A stretch of 64,000 nucleotides of DNA, taken from the NCBI GenBank assembly GCA_052244495.1, contig JBQPXH010000001.1. One strand, 5' to 3'. This DNA is from Cereibacter_A sp052244495 (GTDB lineage: Bacteria > Pseudomonadota > Alphaproteobacteria > Rhodobacterales > Rhodobacteraceae). This document shows, one piece after another, positions 9,065-17,532 of this stretch (position 1 is the stretch's first letter; each line of letters begins with the position of its first letter). Both the position numbers and the translations under genes were made by a program. Under the pieces are notes generated by a model. It made no database searches. It had not been told where the DNA came from and worked only from the letters and a program-made list of their open reading frames with translations.

Positions 9065-10222
9065 ATGTTTCACGCTCCGATGACCTTCGACCTTGGCGAG
9101 GAGATCGCCGCCCTCCGCGAGACCGTCCATGCCTGGGCGCAGGAGCGGGTGAAGCCGATGGCGGCCCGGATCGACCGCGAGAACGTCTTCCCGGCCGAGC
9201 TCTGGCGCGAGATGGGCGAGCTCGGGCTTCTGGGCATCACCGTGCCCGAGGAGTTCGGCGGTTCGGACATGGGCTATCTTGCGCACACCATTGCGGTGGA
9301 GGAGGTGGCGCGCGCCTCTGCCTCGGTCTCGCTCAGCTACGGGGCGCATTCCAATCTCTGCGTGAACCAGATCCGCCTGAACGGCAGCGCCGAGCAGAAG
9401 GCGCGCTACCTGCCGAAGCTGGTCTCGGGCGAGCATGTGGGCGCGCTCGCCATGTCCGAGGCGGGGGCGGGGTCTGACGTGGTCGGCATGAAGCTGAAGG
9501 CCGAGAAGCGGAACGGCTACTATGTCCTCAATGGCACGAAATACTGGATCACCAACGGGCCGGATGCCGATGTGCTGGTGGTCTATGCCAAGACCGACCC
9601 CGAGGCGGGGGCGAAGGGCATCACCGCCTTCCTGATCGAGAAGTCCATGAAGGGATTCTCCACCAGCCCGCATTTCGACAAGGTCGGCATGCGCGGCTCG
9701 AACACCGCGGAACTGATCTTCGACGATTGCGAGGTGCCGTTCGAGAACGTCCTCGGGCAGGAGGGCCGCGGTGTCCGCGTGCTCATGTCAGGCCTCGACT
9801 ACGAGCGTGTGGTGCTCTCGGGGATCGGGACGGGGATCATGGCCGCCTGCCTCGACGAGGTGGTGCCCTATTGCCAGTCGCGCCAGCAGTTCGGCAAGCC
9901 GATCGGGAACTTCCAGCTGATGCAGGGCAAGATCGCCGACATGTATGTCGCGCTCAACACCTCGCGCGCCTATGTCTACGAAGTGGCGAAGGCCTGCGAT
10001 GCGGGCCGCGTCACGCGGGCGGATGCGGCGGGCTGCGTGCTCTATGCCTCGGAACAGGGGATGGTTCAGGCCCACCAGGCGGTGCAGGCGCTCGGGGGCG
10101 CGGGCTTCCTGAACGACTCGGTGGTCAGCCGTCTCTTCCGGGATGCGAAGCTGATGGAGATCGGCGCGGGCACGTCCGAGATTCGCCGGATGCTTATCGG
10201 CCGCGAACTGATGGCGGTCTGA
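9065..10222 (+). CDS. ivd: isovaleryl-CoA dehydrogenase
   Basis: Acyl-CoA dehydrogenase of 385 residues that oxidises isovaleryl-CoA to 3-methylcrotonyl-CoA with FAD, passing electrons to ETF. It shows the acyl-CoA dehydrogenase signature MSEAGAGSDVVGMKLKA, the FAD-binding YWITNG, and GLDYERVVLSGI, where the Glu occupies the IVD-specific catalytic position. The C-terminal QALGGAGFLND and AGTSEIRRMLIGREL are typical. Specificity for isovaleryl-CoA is supported by the downstream mccB, mccA, hmgL and liuC. The start ATG 9065 has only a weak AAAGGG before it; ATG 9080 is an alternative. Confidence 0.92.
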   Translation: MFHAPMTFDLGEEIAALRETVHAWAQERVKPMAARIDRENVFPAELWREMGELGLLGITVPEEFGGSDMGYLAHTIAVEEVARASASVSLSYGAHSNLCVNQIRLNGSAEQKARYLPKLVSGEHVGALAMSEAGAGSDVVGMKLKAEKRNGYYVLNGTKYWITNGPDADVLVVYAKTDPEAGAKGITAFLIEKSMKGFSTSPHFDKVGMRGSNTAELIFDDCEVPFENVLGQEGRGVRVLMSGLDYERVVLSGIGTGIMAACLDEVVPYCQSRQQFGKPIGNFQLMQGKIADMYVALNTSRAYVYEVAKACDAGRVTRADAAGCVLYASEQGMVQAHQAVQALGGAGFLNDSVVSRLFRDAKLMEIGAGTSEIRRMLIGRELMAV

Positions 10223-10246
10223 GCGGTGGCGCGTGATGCGGTTCAT

Positions 10247-10305
10247 CCCGCGGGCAGGATGGCTGCCGCCCGCGGGACGGACCGGCCCGGCAGACCCGGG
10301 CCGGT
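10247..10305. terminator. double hairpin between convergent ivd and ompW
   Basis: Two strong stems stand side by side: CCCGCGGGC/GCCCGCGGG (10247-10276, 9 bp) and ACCGGCCCGG/CCGGGCCGGT (10281-10305, 10 bp, 5-nt loop). They fill the 90-bp space between the stop codons of two convergent genes, as for a bidirectional terminator. There is no clear T-run. Confidence 0.6.
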
Positions 10306-10312
10306 CGGAGGG

Positions 10313-10924
10313 TCAGAATTTCCAGATGTAGGAAACGCCCACCACGACCGGGTCGATCTCGGCCGTGCCGATGTCGGCACCGTTCAGCTTGGCGTCGCTG
10401 TCGATGTCCATCCAGCGCACGTCGGCCCGGATCGCGTTGCGGTCGTTCAGCCAGTAGTCGAAGCCGGCATGGACCGAGAGGCCCCAGCTATCGTCGAGTT
10501 CCAGATCGCCGAGGTCCGTCTCTTCCTCGAAGAAGGTCACGTAGGTGACGCCCGCGCCGACGAAGGGCGCGAAGGCGCCGCCGGTCGGGAAGTGGTACTG
10601 CAGGGTCAGGGTCGGCGGCAGGTGCTTGACCGTCGCGACGTCCCCGAGGCCGCTCAGCGACACGTCATGCTTGAAGGGCGTGGCCGCCAGAACCTCGATC
10701 CCGAGGTTGTCGCGGATGAAGTACTCGAAGGTGATCGTCGGCTGCACGTCGTTGCCCACCTCCGCGTCGAGTCCCGCGAGAGTGCCGTTGTCGGACTTCG
10801 GCATCACACTGCCGAGGCCGAGGCCGAAGGTCATGTCTCCGGCCGACTGGGCGGCCACCGGGGCGGCGGCAAGGAGAGCGAGGCTTGCGGCGAAGGCCGC
10901 GGGAATCATCGTGTGCATCTGCAT
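10313..10924 (-). CDS. ompW: OmpW-family outer-membrane beta-barrel protein
   Basis: A 203-residue protein with a signal peptide ending ...AAAPVAAQ and an OmpW pattern: alternating hydrophobic strands, GLGLGSVMP, ATPFKHDVSL, HLPPTLTLQYHF, FAPFVGAGVTYVTFF, and a C-terminal aromatic (YIWKF) for BAM recognition. OmpW forms an eight-stranded barrel with a hydrophobic channel. The annotated start is the first ATG (10924); the second ATG at 10918 is better spaced from AGGG. It sits on the opposite strand between ivd and mccB, splitting the leucine genes. The FNR-type box upstream suggests oxygen control, as known for ompW in E. coli. Confidence 0.88.
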   Translation of the reverse strand: MQMHTMIPAAFAASLALLAAAPVAAQSAGDMTFGLGLGSVMPKSDNGTLAGLDAEVGNDVQPTITFEYFIRDNLGIEVLAATPFKHDVSLSGLGDVATVKHLPPTLTLQYHFPTGGAFAPFVGAGVTYVTFFEEETDLGDLELDDSWGLSVHAGFDYWLNDRNAIRADVRWMDIDSDAKLNGADIGTAEIDPVVVGVSYIWKF

Positions 10925-10976
10925 ACCCTGGGATTATCAACGCCGGTGAAGGTCTCTCGTGAACGCCCAGATTGCC

Positions 10977-10990
10977 TTGATCTGCGTCAA
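10977..10990. promoter_or_regulatory. FNR/FnrL-type box TTGA-N6-TCAA
   Basis: TTGATCTGCGTCAA matches the FNR/FnrL consensus TTGAT-N4-ATCAA at nine of ten informative positions. Its centre lies about 60 bp before the ompW start codon and about 78 bp before mccB on the other strand. ompW is an FNR target in enterobacteria, so the ompW direction is the likelier one. Confidence 0.65.
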
Positions 10991-11061
10991 TGCCATCCCG
11001 GGTTCCGTGCGCCGCAGCATCCCGGCCACACCGTCGCTCATCGCCAGCCGCAGGACATGAC

Positions 11062-12666
11062 ATGAAGCTCGCCTCCCGCATCCTGCCGTCCTCGGACAGC
11101 TTCCGCAGCAACCGGGCGCATCACCTGGCCCTCTTGGCCGAAATGTCGGCGGTGGCGGCGCGGGCTGCCGCAGGCGGCGGCTCCTCGGCGCAGGCCCGCC
11201 ATGCTGCGCGCGGAAAGCTGCCCCCACGCGAGCGGGTGGCGGGGCTGCTGGATCCCGGTTCGCCCTTTCTCGAGATCGGGGCCTTTGCGGCGCATGGCAT
11301 GTACGAGGACGCGGCGCCGGCCGCGGGCGTGATCGCCGGCATCGGCCGCGTCCACGGCGCCGAGGTCATGGTCCTGTGCAATGACGCGACCGTGAAGGGC
11401 GGCACCTACTATCCGATGACGGTCAAGAAGCACCTGCGCGCGCAGGAGATCGCCGCGGAATGCCGGCTTCCTTGCGTCTATCTCGTCGATTCCGGCGGCG
11501 CGAACCTGCCCAATCAGGACGAGGTCTTCCCCGACCGCGACCATTTCGGCCGGATCTTCTACAATCAGGCACAGATGAGCGCGGCGGGCATCCCCCAGAT
11601 CGCGGTCGTCATGGGCTCCTGCACGGCGGGCGGCGCTTATGTGCCCGCCATGTCCGACGTCACGATCATCGTGAGAGACCAGGGTACGATCTTCCTTGCG
11701 GGCCCGCCTCTGGTGAAGGCCGCAACGGGCGAGGTGGTCTCGGCCGAGGATCTGGGCGGGGGTGACGTGCACACGCGCCTGTCGGGCGTGGCGGACTATC
11801 TGGCCGAGGACGACGCCCACGCGCTCGCCCTCGCGCGCCGCGCGCTGGGGCAGTTGAACCGGACGCGGCCCCGGACCGTGGCCTGGGCCGCACCCGAGGA
11901 TCCCGCCCATGACCCCGAGGAGATCCTGGGCATCGTGCCCCCGGACCTCCGCACTCCCTGGGACATCCGCGAACTGATCGCCCGCCTCGTCGACGGCTCG
12001 CGCTTCGACGAGTTCAAGCCGCGCTTCGGCGAGACGCTGGTCACGGGCTTCGCCCATCTGATGGGCTGCCCGGTGGGGATCGTCGCCAATAACGGCGTCC
12101 TTTTCTCCGAGGCCGCGATCAAGGGCGCACATTTCGTCGAGCTCTGCTCGCAACGCTCGATCCCGCTGGTCTTCCTGCAGAACATCACCGGCTTCATGGT
12201 CGGCCGGCGCTACGAGAACGAGGGCATCGCCCGCCACGGCGCCAAGATGGTGACGGCGGTCGCGACCACGGCGGTCCCGAAGATCACCATGCTCGTCGGC
12301 GGCTCCTTCGGGGCGGGCAACTACGGCATGGCGGGCCGCGCCTATTCCCCGCGCTTCCTGTGGACCTGGCCCAACTCGCGCATCTCCGTCATGGGCGGCG
12401 AGCAGGCGGCGGGCGTTCTCGCCACCGTCCGGCGCGACGCGATCGAGCGGCAGGGCGGTCAGTGGTCGGCCGAGGAGGAGGCCGCCTTCAAGCGCCCGAC
12501 CATCGAGATGTTCGAGCGCCAGAGCCACCCGCTCTACGCCTCCGCCCGGCTCTGGGACGACGGCATCATCGACCCGCGGAAAAGCCGCGAGACGCTCTTC
12601 CTCTCGCTCTCCGCCGCCCTCAACGCGCCCATCGAGCCCACGCGCTTCGGCCTCTTCCGGATGTGA
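11062..12666 (+). CDS. mccB: methylcrotonyl-CoA carboxylase, carboxyltransferase (beta) subunit
   Basis: Beta subunit (534 residues) of the biotin enzyme that carboxylates 3-methylcrotonyl-CoA in leucine breakdown. It has the two crotonase-like carboxyltransferase halves, with GSCTAGGAYVPAMSD in the first and GGSFGAGNYGMAGRAY plus MGGEQAAGVLATV in the second. These resemble MCC rather than propionyl-CoA carboxylase beta. The start is ATG 11062, preceded by CAGGA. Its stop overlaps the start of the inserted low-GC ORF (TGATG), which separates it from mccA. Confidence 0.93.
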   Translation: MKLASRILPSSDSFRSNRAHHLALLAEMSAVAARAAAGGGSSAQARHAARGKLPPRERVAGLLDPGSPFLEIGAFAAHGMYEDAAPAAGVIAGIGRVHGAEVMVLCNDATVKGGTYYPMTVKKHLRAQEIAAECRLPCVYLVDSGGANLPNQDEVFPDRDHFGRIFYNQAQMSAAGIPQIAVVMGSCTAGGAYVPAMSDVTIIVRDQGTIFLAGPPLVKAATGEVVSAEDLGGGDVHTRLSGVADYLAEDDAHALALARRALGQLNRTRPRTVAWAAPEDPAHDPEEILGIVPPDLRTPWDIRELIARLVDGSRFDEFKPRFGETLVTGFAHLMGCPVGIVANNGVLFSEAAIKGAHFVELCSQRSIPLVFLQNITGFMVGRRYENEGIARHGAKMVTAVATTAVPKITMLVGGSFGAGNYGMAGRAYSPRFLWTWPNSRISVMGGEQAAGVLATVRRDAIERQGGQWSAEEEAAFKRPTIEMFERQSHPLYASARLWDDGIIDPRKSRETLFLSLSAALNAPIEPTRFGLFRM

Positions 12667-13259
12667 TGATGAACCAAGAAGTAGAAGTGTATGTGCGCTG
12701 CCTGTGGGAGGTCAAAGTGCGGCTGGACTTTGTGAAGGAAGATTATGTACGACCGGCCAGTTTGAAGGCTGTGCCTGTAATGAAATTCGAAAACGCCTGC
12801 CTTCAAGTTCGAAAGATCTTGGAGTTTCTTGCGTTTGCCTCGCTTGCCTCGAACCGACAGCTCTACGAGATGGAATGGAGCGGATTCTTCAAGGAAAATG
12901 ACTTTAGCAGATTGTTGAGGCGGCTTGAAAAGATAAACCCGCAGTTCCTCCCGACCTCAGTGTCTATAGCGGGTCGGAACTCGAGTGGTGAGTGGCTGAT
13001 GACAGACAATGAGTTTCAGCTCAAGCCGCAAGTACTCACCAGCACCTATGGCCGTTTGGGAAACGTGCTGCACTCCAAGAACCCATACTCCGATAGCGTA
13101 AATTGGGAGGAGTACCAGACCTTCTTGCGGCAAAGTGTGAAGGCAATAATATCTGCAATCCAAAACCACGTTGCGATCTTGGCTACGGGCGAGCATCTTC
13201 TCGTTCGAATGAACGGTAACGGTCGGCCAATAAGTGCAAATATTCTTCGGGAGCGATAA
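12666..13259 (+). CDS. foreign-looking hypothetical protein inserted between mccB and mccA
   Basis: A 197-residue ORF starting MMNQEVEVYVRCLW. Local G+C is about 43-55% in the lines I counted against roughly 70% in both flanking genes, and its codons include many A/T-ending ones, so it was acquired. Its start overlaps the mccB stop and it ends two bases before mccA. The protein looks all-helical and soluble: ENACLQVRKILEFLAFASLA, then DFSRLLRRLEKINPQFLP, then YGRLGNVLHSKNP and a final helix. R-x5-H in RLGNVLH fits the loose R-x4-6-H motif of HEPN RNases, but I cannot establish homology. No function is assigned. Confidence 0.75.
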   Translation: MMNQEVEVYVRCLWEVKVRLDFVKEDYVRPASLKAVPVMKFENACLQVRKILEFLAFASLASNRQLYEMEWSGFFKENDFSRLLRRLEKINPQFLPTSVSIAGRNSSGEWLMTDNEFQLKPQVLTSTYGRLGNVLHSKNPYSDSVNWEEYQTFLRQSVKAIISAIQNHVAILATGEHLLVRMNGNGRPISANILRER

Positions 13260-13260
13260 C

Positions 13261-15201
13261 TTGTTCCGCAAGATCCTGATCGCCAATCGCGGCGAGATCG
13301 CCGTCCGTATCATCGCCACCGCCCGAAGCCTCGGCGTGGCGACGGTGGCCGTTCATTCCGAGGCCGACGAGGTCGCGCTCCATGTGGCGATGGCCGACGA
13401 GGCCGTGGCGATCGGCGGCCCGCAGCCCGCCGACAGCTACCTGCGCGGCGAGCGCATCATCGAGGCGGCGCTGGCCACCGGGGCCGAGGCGATCCACCCG
13501 GGCTACGGCTTCCTCTCCGAGAACCCGGATTTCGTCGAGGCGGTGGAGGCCGCGGGTCTCGTCTTCATCGGCCCCTCGGCTTCCGCCATCCGCGCGATGG
13601 GCCTCAAGGATGCCGCCAAGGCGCTGATGGAGCGCGCGGGCGTGCCGGTCGTGCCGGGCTACCACGGCGAGGACCAGGAGCCCGAGCATCTCGCCCTGAT
13701 GGCCGCAGACATCGGCTATCCCGTCCTCATCAAGGCCGTCGCGGGCGGAGGCGGAAAGGGGATGCGCCGCGTCGAACGCCCCGAGGACTTCTCGGCCGCG
13801 CTTGCCTCGGCCCGGGCCGAGGCCCGGACCGCCTTCGGCAACGACGCCGTCCTGATCGAGAAATGGATCGACTGCCCGCGCCACATCGAGGTTCAGGTCT
13901 TCGGCGACGGCACCGGTGCGGTCCATCTCTACGAACGCGACTGCTCGCTCCAGCGCCGCCACCAGAAGGTGATCGAGGAGGCTCCGGCCCCCGGCATGAC
14001 GCCTGCGATGCGCGAGGCGATGGGGGATGCCGCGGTGCGGGCCGCCCGCGCCATCGGCTACCGCGGTGCGGGCACGGTCGAGTTCATCGTGGACGGGTCC
14101 GAGGGCCTGCGCCCCGACCGCTTCTGGTTCATGGAGATGAACACGCGGCTTCAGGTCGAGCATCCCGTGACCGAGGCCGTGACCGGCATCGACCTCGTGG
14201 AATGGCAGCTTCGCGTCGCCTCGGGCGAGCCGCTGCCGCTGGCGCAGGAGGCGATCCCGCTGCGGGGCCACGCCTTCGAGGCCCGGCTCTATGCCGAGGA
14301 CGTGCCGGCGGGCTTCCTGCCCGCGACCGGACGGCTCGATCACCTGCGCTTCGCCGACGGCGTTCGTGCCGACACGGGCGTGCGCAGCGGCGACCGGATC
14401 AGTCCCTGGTACGATCCGATGATCGCGAAGATCGTCGCGCACGGCCCCTCGCGGGCCTCCGCGCTGAACCGCCTCGCCCGGGCCCTCGAGGAGACCGAGG
14501 TGGCAGGGACGGTCACAAACCTCGCCTTTCTTGGCCGTCTCGCGCGCCATCCCGGCTTCGCGGCGGGCGAGGTGGACACCGGCCTCATCGGGCGCGATCT
14601 CGAAAGCCTGACCCAGCCCGTGCCTGTAGCGCCCGAAGTCGCGGCAGCCGCTCTGCTCGTGGCCGAGCTTGGCTCCGCGCCGCAGCCGCTCCAGGGGTTC
14701 AGCCTCTGGACCCCGCTCCGCCGCCACGCGCGCCTGCGGCACGGCGACGAGGAGATCCGCGCGACCTACGCCACCGAAGGGCCGGGCCGGGCCATCGTGG
14801 AGATCGGGGACCTCCGCCTTCCGGCGCTCCTGCGTCCGGAGGGATGGGAGGTCGCCGGCCGTCATCCGGGCCGCGTCCTCCGGATCGGCGGCCAGGTCCA
14901 TGTCTTCGCGCGCACCGGCACGGTCAGCTTCGCGATCCCCGATCCGCTCGACCGCGGGGTCGAGGAAGCCGGGCAGGGCGGGCTCACCCTCTCGCCGATG
15001 CCGGGTCTCGTCCGCGAGGTCGCGGTGCGGGCGGGCGAGCAGGTCGCGAAGGGCGACCGGCTCGCCGTGATCGAGGCGATGAAGATGGAGCATGTGCTGA
15101 CTGCCGCACGCGACGGGACGGTGGCCGAGGTTCTGGTCGAGGCCGGCGCGCAGGTCGAGGCCGGTGCGCCGCTCGTGCGGCTGGAGGACGGCGATGGCTG
15201 A
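13261..15201 (+). CDS. mccA: methylcrotonyl-CoA carboxylase, biotin-carboxylase/BCCP (alpha) subunit
   Basis: Alpha subunit, 646 residues from a TTG start. The biotin carboxylase domain covers about residues 1-445 (FRKILIANRGEIAVRI, KAVAGGGGKGMRRV, EMNTRLQVEHPVTEAVTG). The C-terminal BCCP domain has VIEAMKMEHVL with the biotinylated Lys. TTG 13261 is chosen because family members begin M-F-R/D-K-ILIANRGEI and a GGAG lies 7 nt upstream; GTG 13234 would add nine unfamiliar residues. The expected ATG seems to have been lost at the edge of the inserted ORF. It overlaps hmgL by 8 nt. BirA for its biotinylation is at 33429. Confidence 0.92.
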   Translation: MFRKILIANRGEIAVRIIATARSLGVATVAVHSEADEVALHVAMADEAVAIGGPQPADSYLRGERIIEAALATGAEAIHPGYGFLSENPDFVEAVEAAGLVFIGPSASAIRAMGLKDAAKALMERAGVPVVPGYHGEDQEPEHLALMAADIGYPVLIKAVAGGGGKGMRRVERPEDFSAALASARAEARTAFGNDAVLIEKWIDCPRHIEVQVFGDGTGAVHLYERDCSLQRRHQKVIEEAPAPGMTPAMREAMGDAAVRAARAIGYRGAGTVEFIVDGSEGLRPDRFWFMEMNTRLQVEHPVTEAVTGIDLVEWQLRVASGEPLPLAQEAIPLRGHAFEARLYAEDVPAGFLPATGRLDHLRFADGVRADTGVRSGDRISPWYDPMIAKIVAHGPSRASALNRLARALEETEVAGTVTNLAFLGRLARHPGFAAGEVDTGLIGRDLESLTQPVPVAPEVAAAALLVAELGSAPQPLQGFSLWTPLRRHARLRHGDEEIRATYATEGPGRAIVEIGDLRLPALLRPEGWEVAGRHPGRVLRIGGQVHVFARTGTVSFAIPDPLDRGVEEAGQGGLTLSPMPGLVREVAVRAGEQVAKGDRLAVIEAMKMEHVLTAARDGTVAEVLVEAGAQVEAGAPLVRLEDGDG

Positions 15202-16090
15202 GGCGCGCGTGAGGGAGACGGGCGGAGGCACGCCCAAGGCCGATTTCGTCGATATCTTCGAGGTCGGCCCGCGCGACGGGCTCCAGAACGAGCCGCGATC
15301 GATCCCCACGGCCGGGAAGATCGCACTGGTCGACGCGCTTTCGGACTGCGGCTTCCGCCGGATCGAGGTGGCGAGCTTCGTGAGCCCGAAATGGGTGCCG
15401 CAGATGGCCGACGGGGCCGAGGTTCTGGCGGGCATCGCCCGCCGGCCCGGCGTCACCTATGCGGCCCTCGCCCCGAACCTGCGCGGCTACGAGGCGGCGG
15501 TTGCGGCCGGCGTCGGAGAGGTGGCGGTCTTCGTCTCGGCCTCCGAGGGCTTCTCGAAGGCCAACCTGAACTGCACGGTTGCGGAAAGCCTCGGCCGGCT
15601 TGCGCCCATTGCCGAGGCGGCTCGCCGCGACGGGATGCGGCTTCGCGGCTACGTCTCGATGGTGGTGGAGTGCCCCTTCGACGGTCCGACTCCGCCTGCG
15701 GCCGTGGCGCGGGTGGTGGCGGCGCTGAGAGACCTCGGCTGTGCCGAGGTGTCGCTGGGTGACACGGTGGGGCGGGCCACGCCCGAGGGGTTCGACGCGA
15801 TGCTGGCCGAGGTTCTCGGGGTGCTGCCGGCCGACCGGCTTGCGGCCCATTGCCACGACACGGCAGGCCGGGCGCTGGCGGTGATCGATGCGGCGCTGGC
15901 GCGTGGCCTGCGCGTTGTCGATGCCGCCGTGGGCGGGCTCGGCGGCTGCCCCTATGCGCCGGGCGCGGCCGGCAATGTCGCAACGGAAGCGGTGGCGGCG
16001 CATCTCGCGGCCCGTGGCTTCCAGACGGGTCTGGATCCGGCGCGGCTCGCGGTGGCGGCACGCATGGCGAAGGCGCTGCGGGACGGGTGA
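15194..16090 (+). CDS. hmgL: hydroxymethylglutaryl-CoA lyase
   Basis: A TIM-barrel lyase of 298 residues that cleaves HMG-CoA to acetoacetate and acetyl-CoA, the last step of leucine breakdown. EVGPRDGLQNEPR near residue 23 carries the substrate/metal Arg-Asp pair, AHCHDTAGRALA the metal-binding His-x-His, and GGLGGCPYAPGAAGNVATEA the catalytic cysteine loop. It starts inside the mccA 3' end (8-nt overlap), so the two are coupled. The short N-terminal extension before VDIFEVGP is unusual but harmless. Confidence 0.95.
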   Translation: MAEARVRETGGGTPKADFVDIFEVGPRDGLQNEPRSIPTAGKIALVDALSDCGFRRIEVASFVSPKWVPQMADGAEVLAGIARRPGVTYAALAPNLRGYEAAVAAGVGEVAVFVSASEGFSKANLNCTVAESLGRLAPIAEAARRDGMRLRGYVSMVVECPFDGPTPPAAVARVVAALRDLGCAEVSLGDTVGRATPEGFDAMLAEVLGVLPADRLAAHCHDTAGRALAVIDAALARGLRVVDAAVGGLGGCPYAPGAAGNVATEAVAAHLAARGFQTGLDPARLAVAARMAKALRDG

Positions 16091-16158
16091 AGGGGGGGCG
16101 GTCGCCCGGGCGAGCATGGCGGGGCCGGGATGCGCGGCCTGCCGGAAAGGAGCGAAGG

Positions 16159-16947
16159 ATGTTCGAGACCATCTCCATCGACACGGACCGGCGCGGTGTG
16201 GCGACGCTGACGCTGAACCGGCCGGAGAAGCACAATGCGCTTTCGGGCGTGATGATCGCCGAGCTGACCACCGCCGCGGAGAGGCTGGCCGCGGATCCGT
16301 CCGTCCGCGTGGTGGTGCTCGCCGCCGCCGGAGCCAGCTTCTGCGCGGGCGCGGACCTCGGCTGGATGAAGGCGCAGATCGAGGCGGACGGCGCGACCCG
16401 CGCCGCCGAGGCGCGCAGGCTCGCCCGGATGCTGCGCGCGCTGAACGAGATGCCGAAGCCTCTCATCGGGCGGGTGCAGGGGCAGGCCTTCGGCGGCGGG
16501 ATGGGAATGATCTCGGTCTGCGACACGGCGATTGCGGCCGAGGGCGCGCGCTTCGGCTTCACCGAGACGCGCCTCGGCCTCATTCCCGCGACCATCGGGC
16601 CCTATGTCGCGGCGCGCGTGGGCGAGGCCATGGCGCGCCGCGTCTTCTTCTCGGCCCGCCTCTTCGGTGCCGCAGAGGCGGCCCGGCTCGGCTTCCTGTC
16701 GTCGGTGGTCGCGCCGGAGGATCTCGATGCCGCGGTCGAGGCAGAGGTGAGCCCTTATCTTGCCTGCGCACCCGGCGCCGTGGCGGAGTCCAAGGCGCTC
16801 CTGCGCCGCTTCGGGCCGGTCATCGACGAGGCGGCGGTCGAGGACAGCATACGTGCGCTCGTGACACGGTGGGAAAGCGGCGAGGCGCGCGAAGGGGTGG
16901 AGGCGTTTTTCGGACGCCGCCCCGCAGCATGGGTCCGCGAGGGCTGA
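16159..16947 (+). CDS. liuC: methylglutaconyl-CoA hydratase (crotonase family)
   Basis: A 262-residue crotonase-fold enzyme with the oxyanion-hole segments GASFCAGADLGWMK and GQAFGGGMGMISVCD. Genomic context (ivd-mccBA-hmgL) points to hydration of 3-methylglutaconyl-CoA to HMG-CoA, which fills the only missing step of the pathway here. The start ATG 16159 follows AAGGAGCGAAGG. A 68-bp gap separates it from hmgL. By sequence alone it could be another enoyl-CoA hydratase; the context makes the leucine role likely. Confidence 0.87.
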   Translation: MFETISIDTDRRGVATLTLNRPEKHNALSGVMIAELTTAAERLAADPSVRVVVLAAAGASFCAGADLGWMKAQIEADGATRAAEARRLARMLRALNEMPKPLIGRVQGQAFGGGMGMISVCDTAIAAEGARFGFTETRLGLIPATIGPYVAARVGEAMARRVFFSARLFGAAEAARLGFLSSVVAPEDLDAAVEAEVSPYLACAPGAVAESKALLRRFGPVIDEAAVEDSIRALVTRWESGEAREGVEAFFGRRPAAWVREG

Positions 16948-16985
16948 GTCGGAGGTCACCTGCGACAGGGCGTCCCCGCTCCGTA

Positions 16986-17067
16986 TTGCTGCATAAGCAA
17001 AATTTCGGTTCACCATTGCATACCAATGGCATAAGGCACATTTTGGTCGCGGTATTTTGTCGCGACC
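16986..17067. promoter_or_regulatory. three consecutive inverted repeats upstream of nuoA
   Basis: The 219-bp space between liuC and nuoA is AT-richer than its surroundings and holds TTGCT-N5-AGCAA (16986-17000), CCATTG-N5-CAATGG (17013-17029) and GGTCGCG-N9-CGCGACC (17045-17067), centred about 28 and 35 bp apart. The first two look like operators and the third could be a terminator for liuC or a leader hairpin. The nuo promoter should lie here; I cannot fix its -35/-10. Confidence 0.5.
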
Positions 17068-17166
17068 TTCGGTTGACCCCGGACGGGGCGCAGAGTAAAC
17101 GAAGCGTCAGCACGTGACTGCCTGCACCGCCTGAAACGGGGTCAGCCGCCAGCCGAGGGAGCCGCC

Positions 17167-17532
17167 ATGGACGATCTTCTCCGAGAGTTTCTTCCCATCG
17201 TCATCCTGACGGTGCTGGCAGGAGGGCTCGGGCTTCTGCTCATGCTGTCCGCCGTGATCGTCGCGGTCCGCCATCCCGACCCGGAGAAGGTCTCGGCCTA
17301 CGAATGCGGCTTCAACGCCTTCGACGACGCCCGCATGAAGTTCGAGGTGCGGTTCTACCTCGTCTCGATCCTCTTCATCATCTTCGACCTCGAGGTGGCA
17401 TTCCTCTTCCCATGGGCCGTTGCCTTCGGCGATATTTCCATGACGGCCTTCTGGTCGATGATGGTGTTCCTCGCCGTGCTGACGGTGGGCTTCGCCTATG
17501 AATGGAAGAAGGGGGCGCTGGAATGGCAATGA
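17167..17532 (+). CDS. nuoA: NADH-quinone oxidoreductase subunit A
   Basis: First gene of the complex I operon. The 121-residue NuoA has three membrane helices and the typical cytoplasm-to-membrane loop SAYECGFNAFDDARMKFEVRFYLV, given here in part, which contains the conserved Cys and acidic residues near the quinone cavity. The C-terminus GFAYEWKKGALEW is standard. The start follows GAGGGAGCCGCC. Its 3' end overlaps nuoB by 10 nt. Confidence 0.96.
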   Translation: MDDLLREFLPIVILTVLAGGLGLLLMLSAVIVAVRHPDPEKVSAYECGFNAFDDARMKFEVRFYLVSILFIIFDLEVAFLFPWAVAFGDISMTAFWSMMVFLAVLTVGFAYEWKKGALEWQ

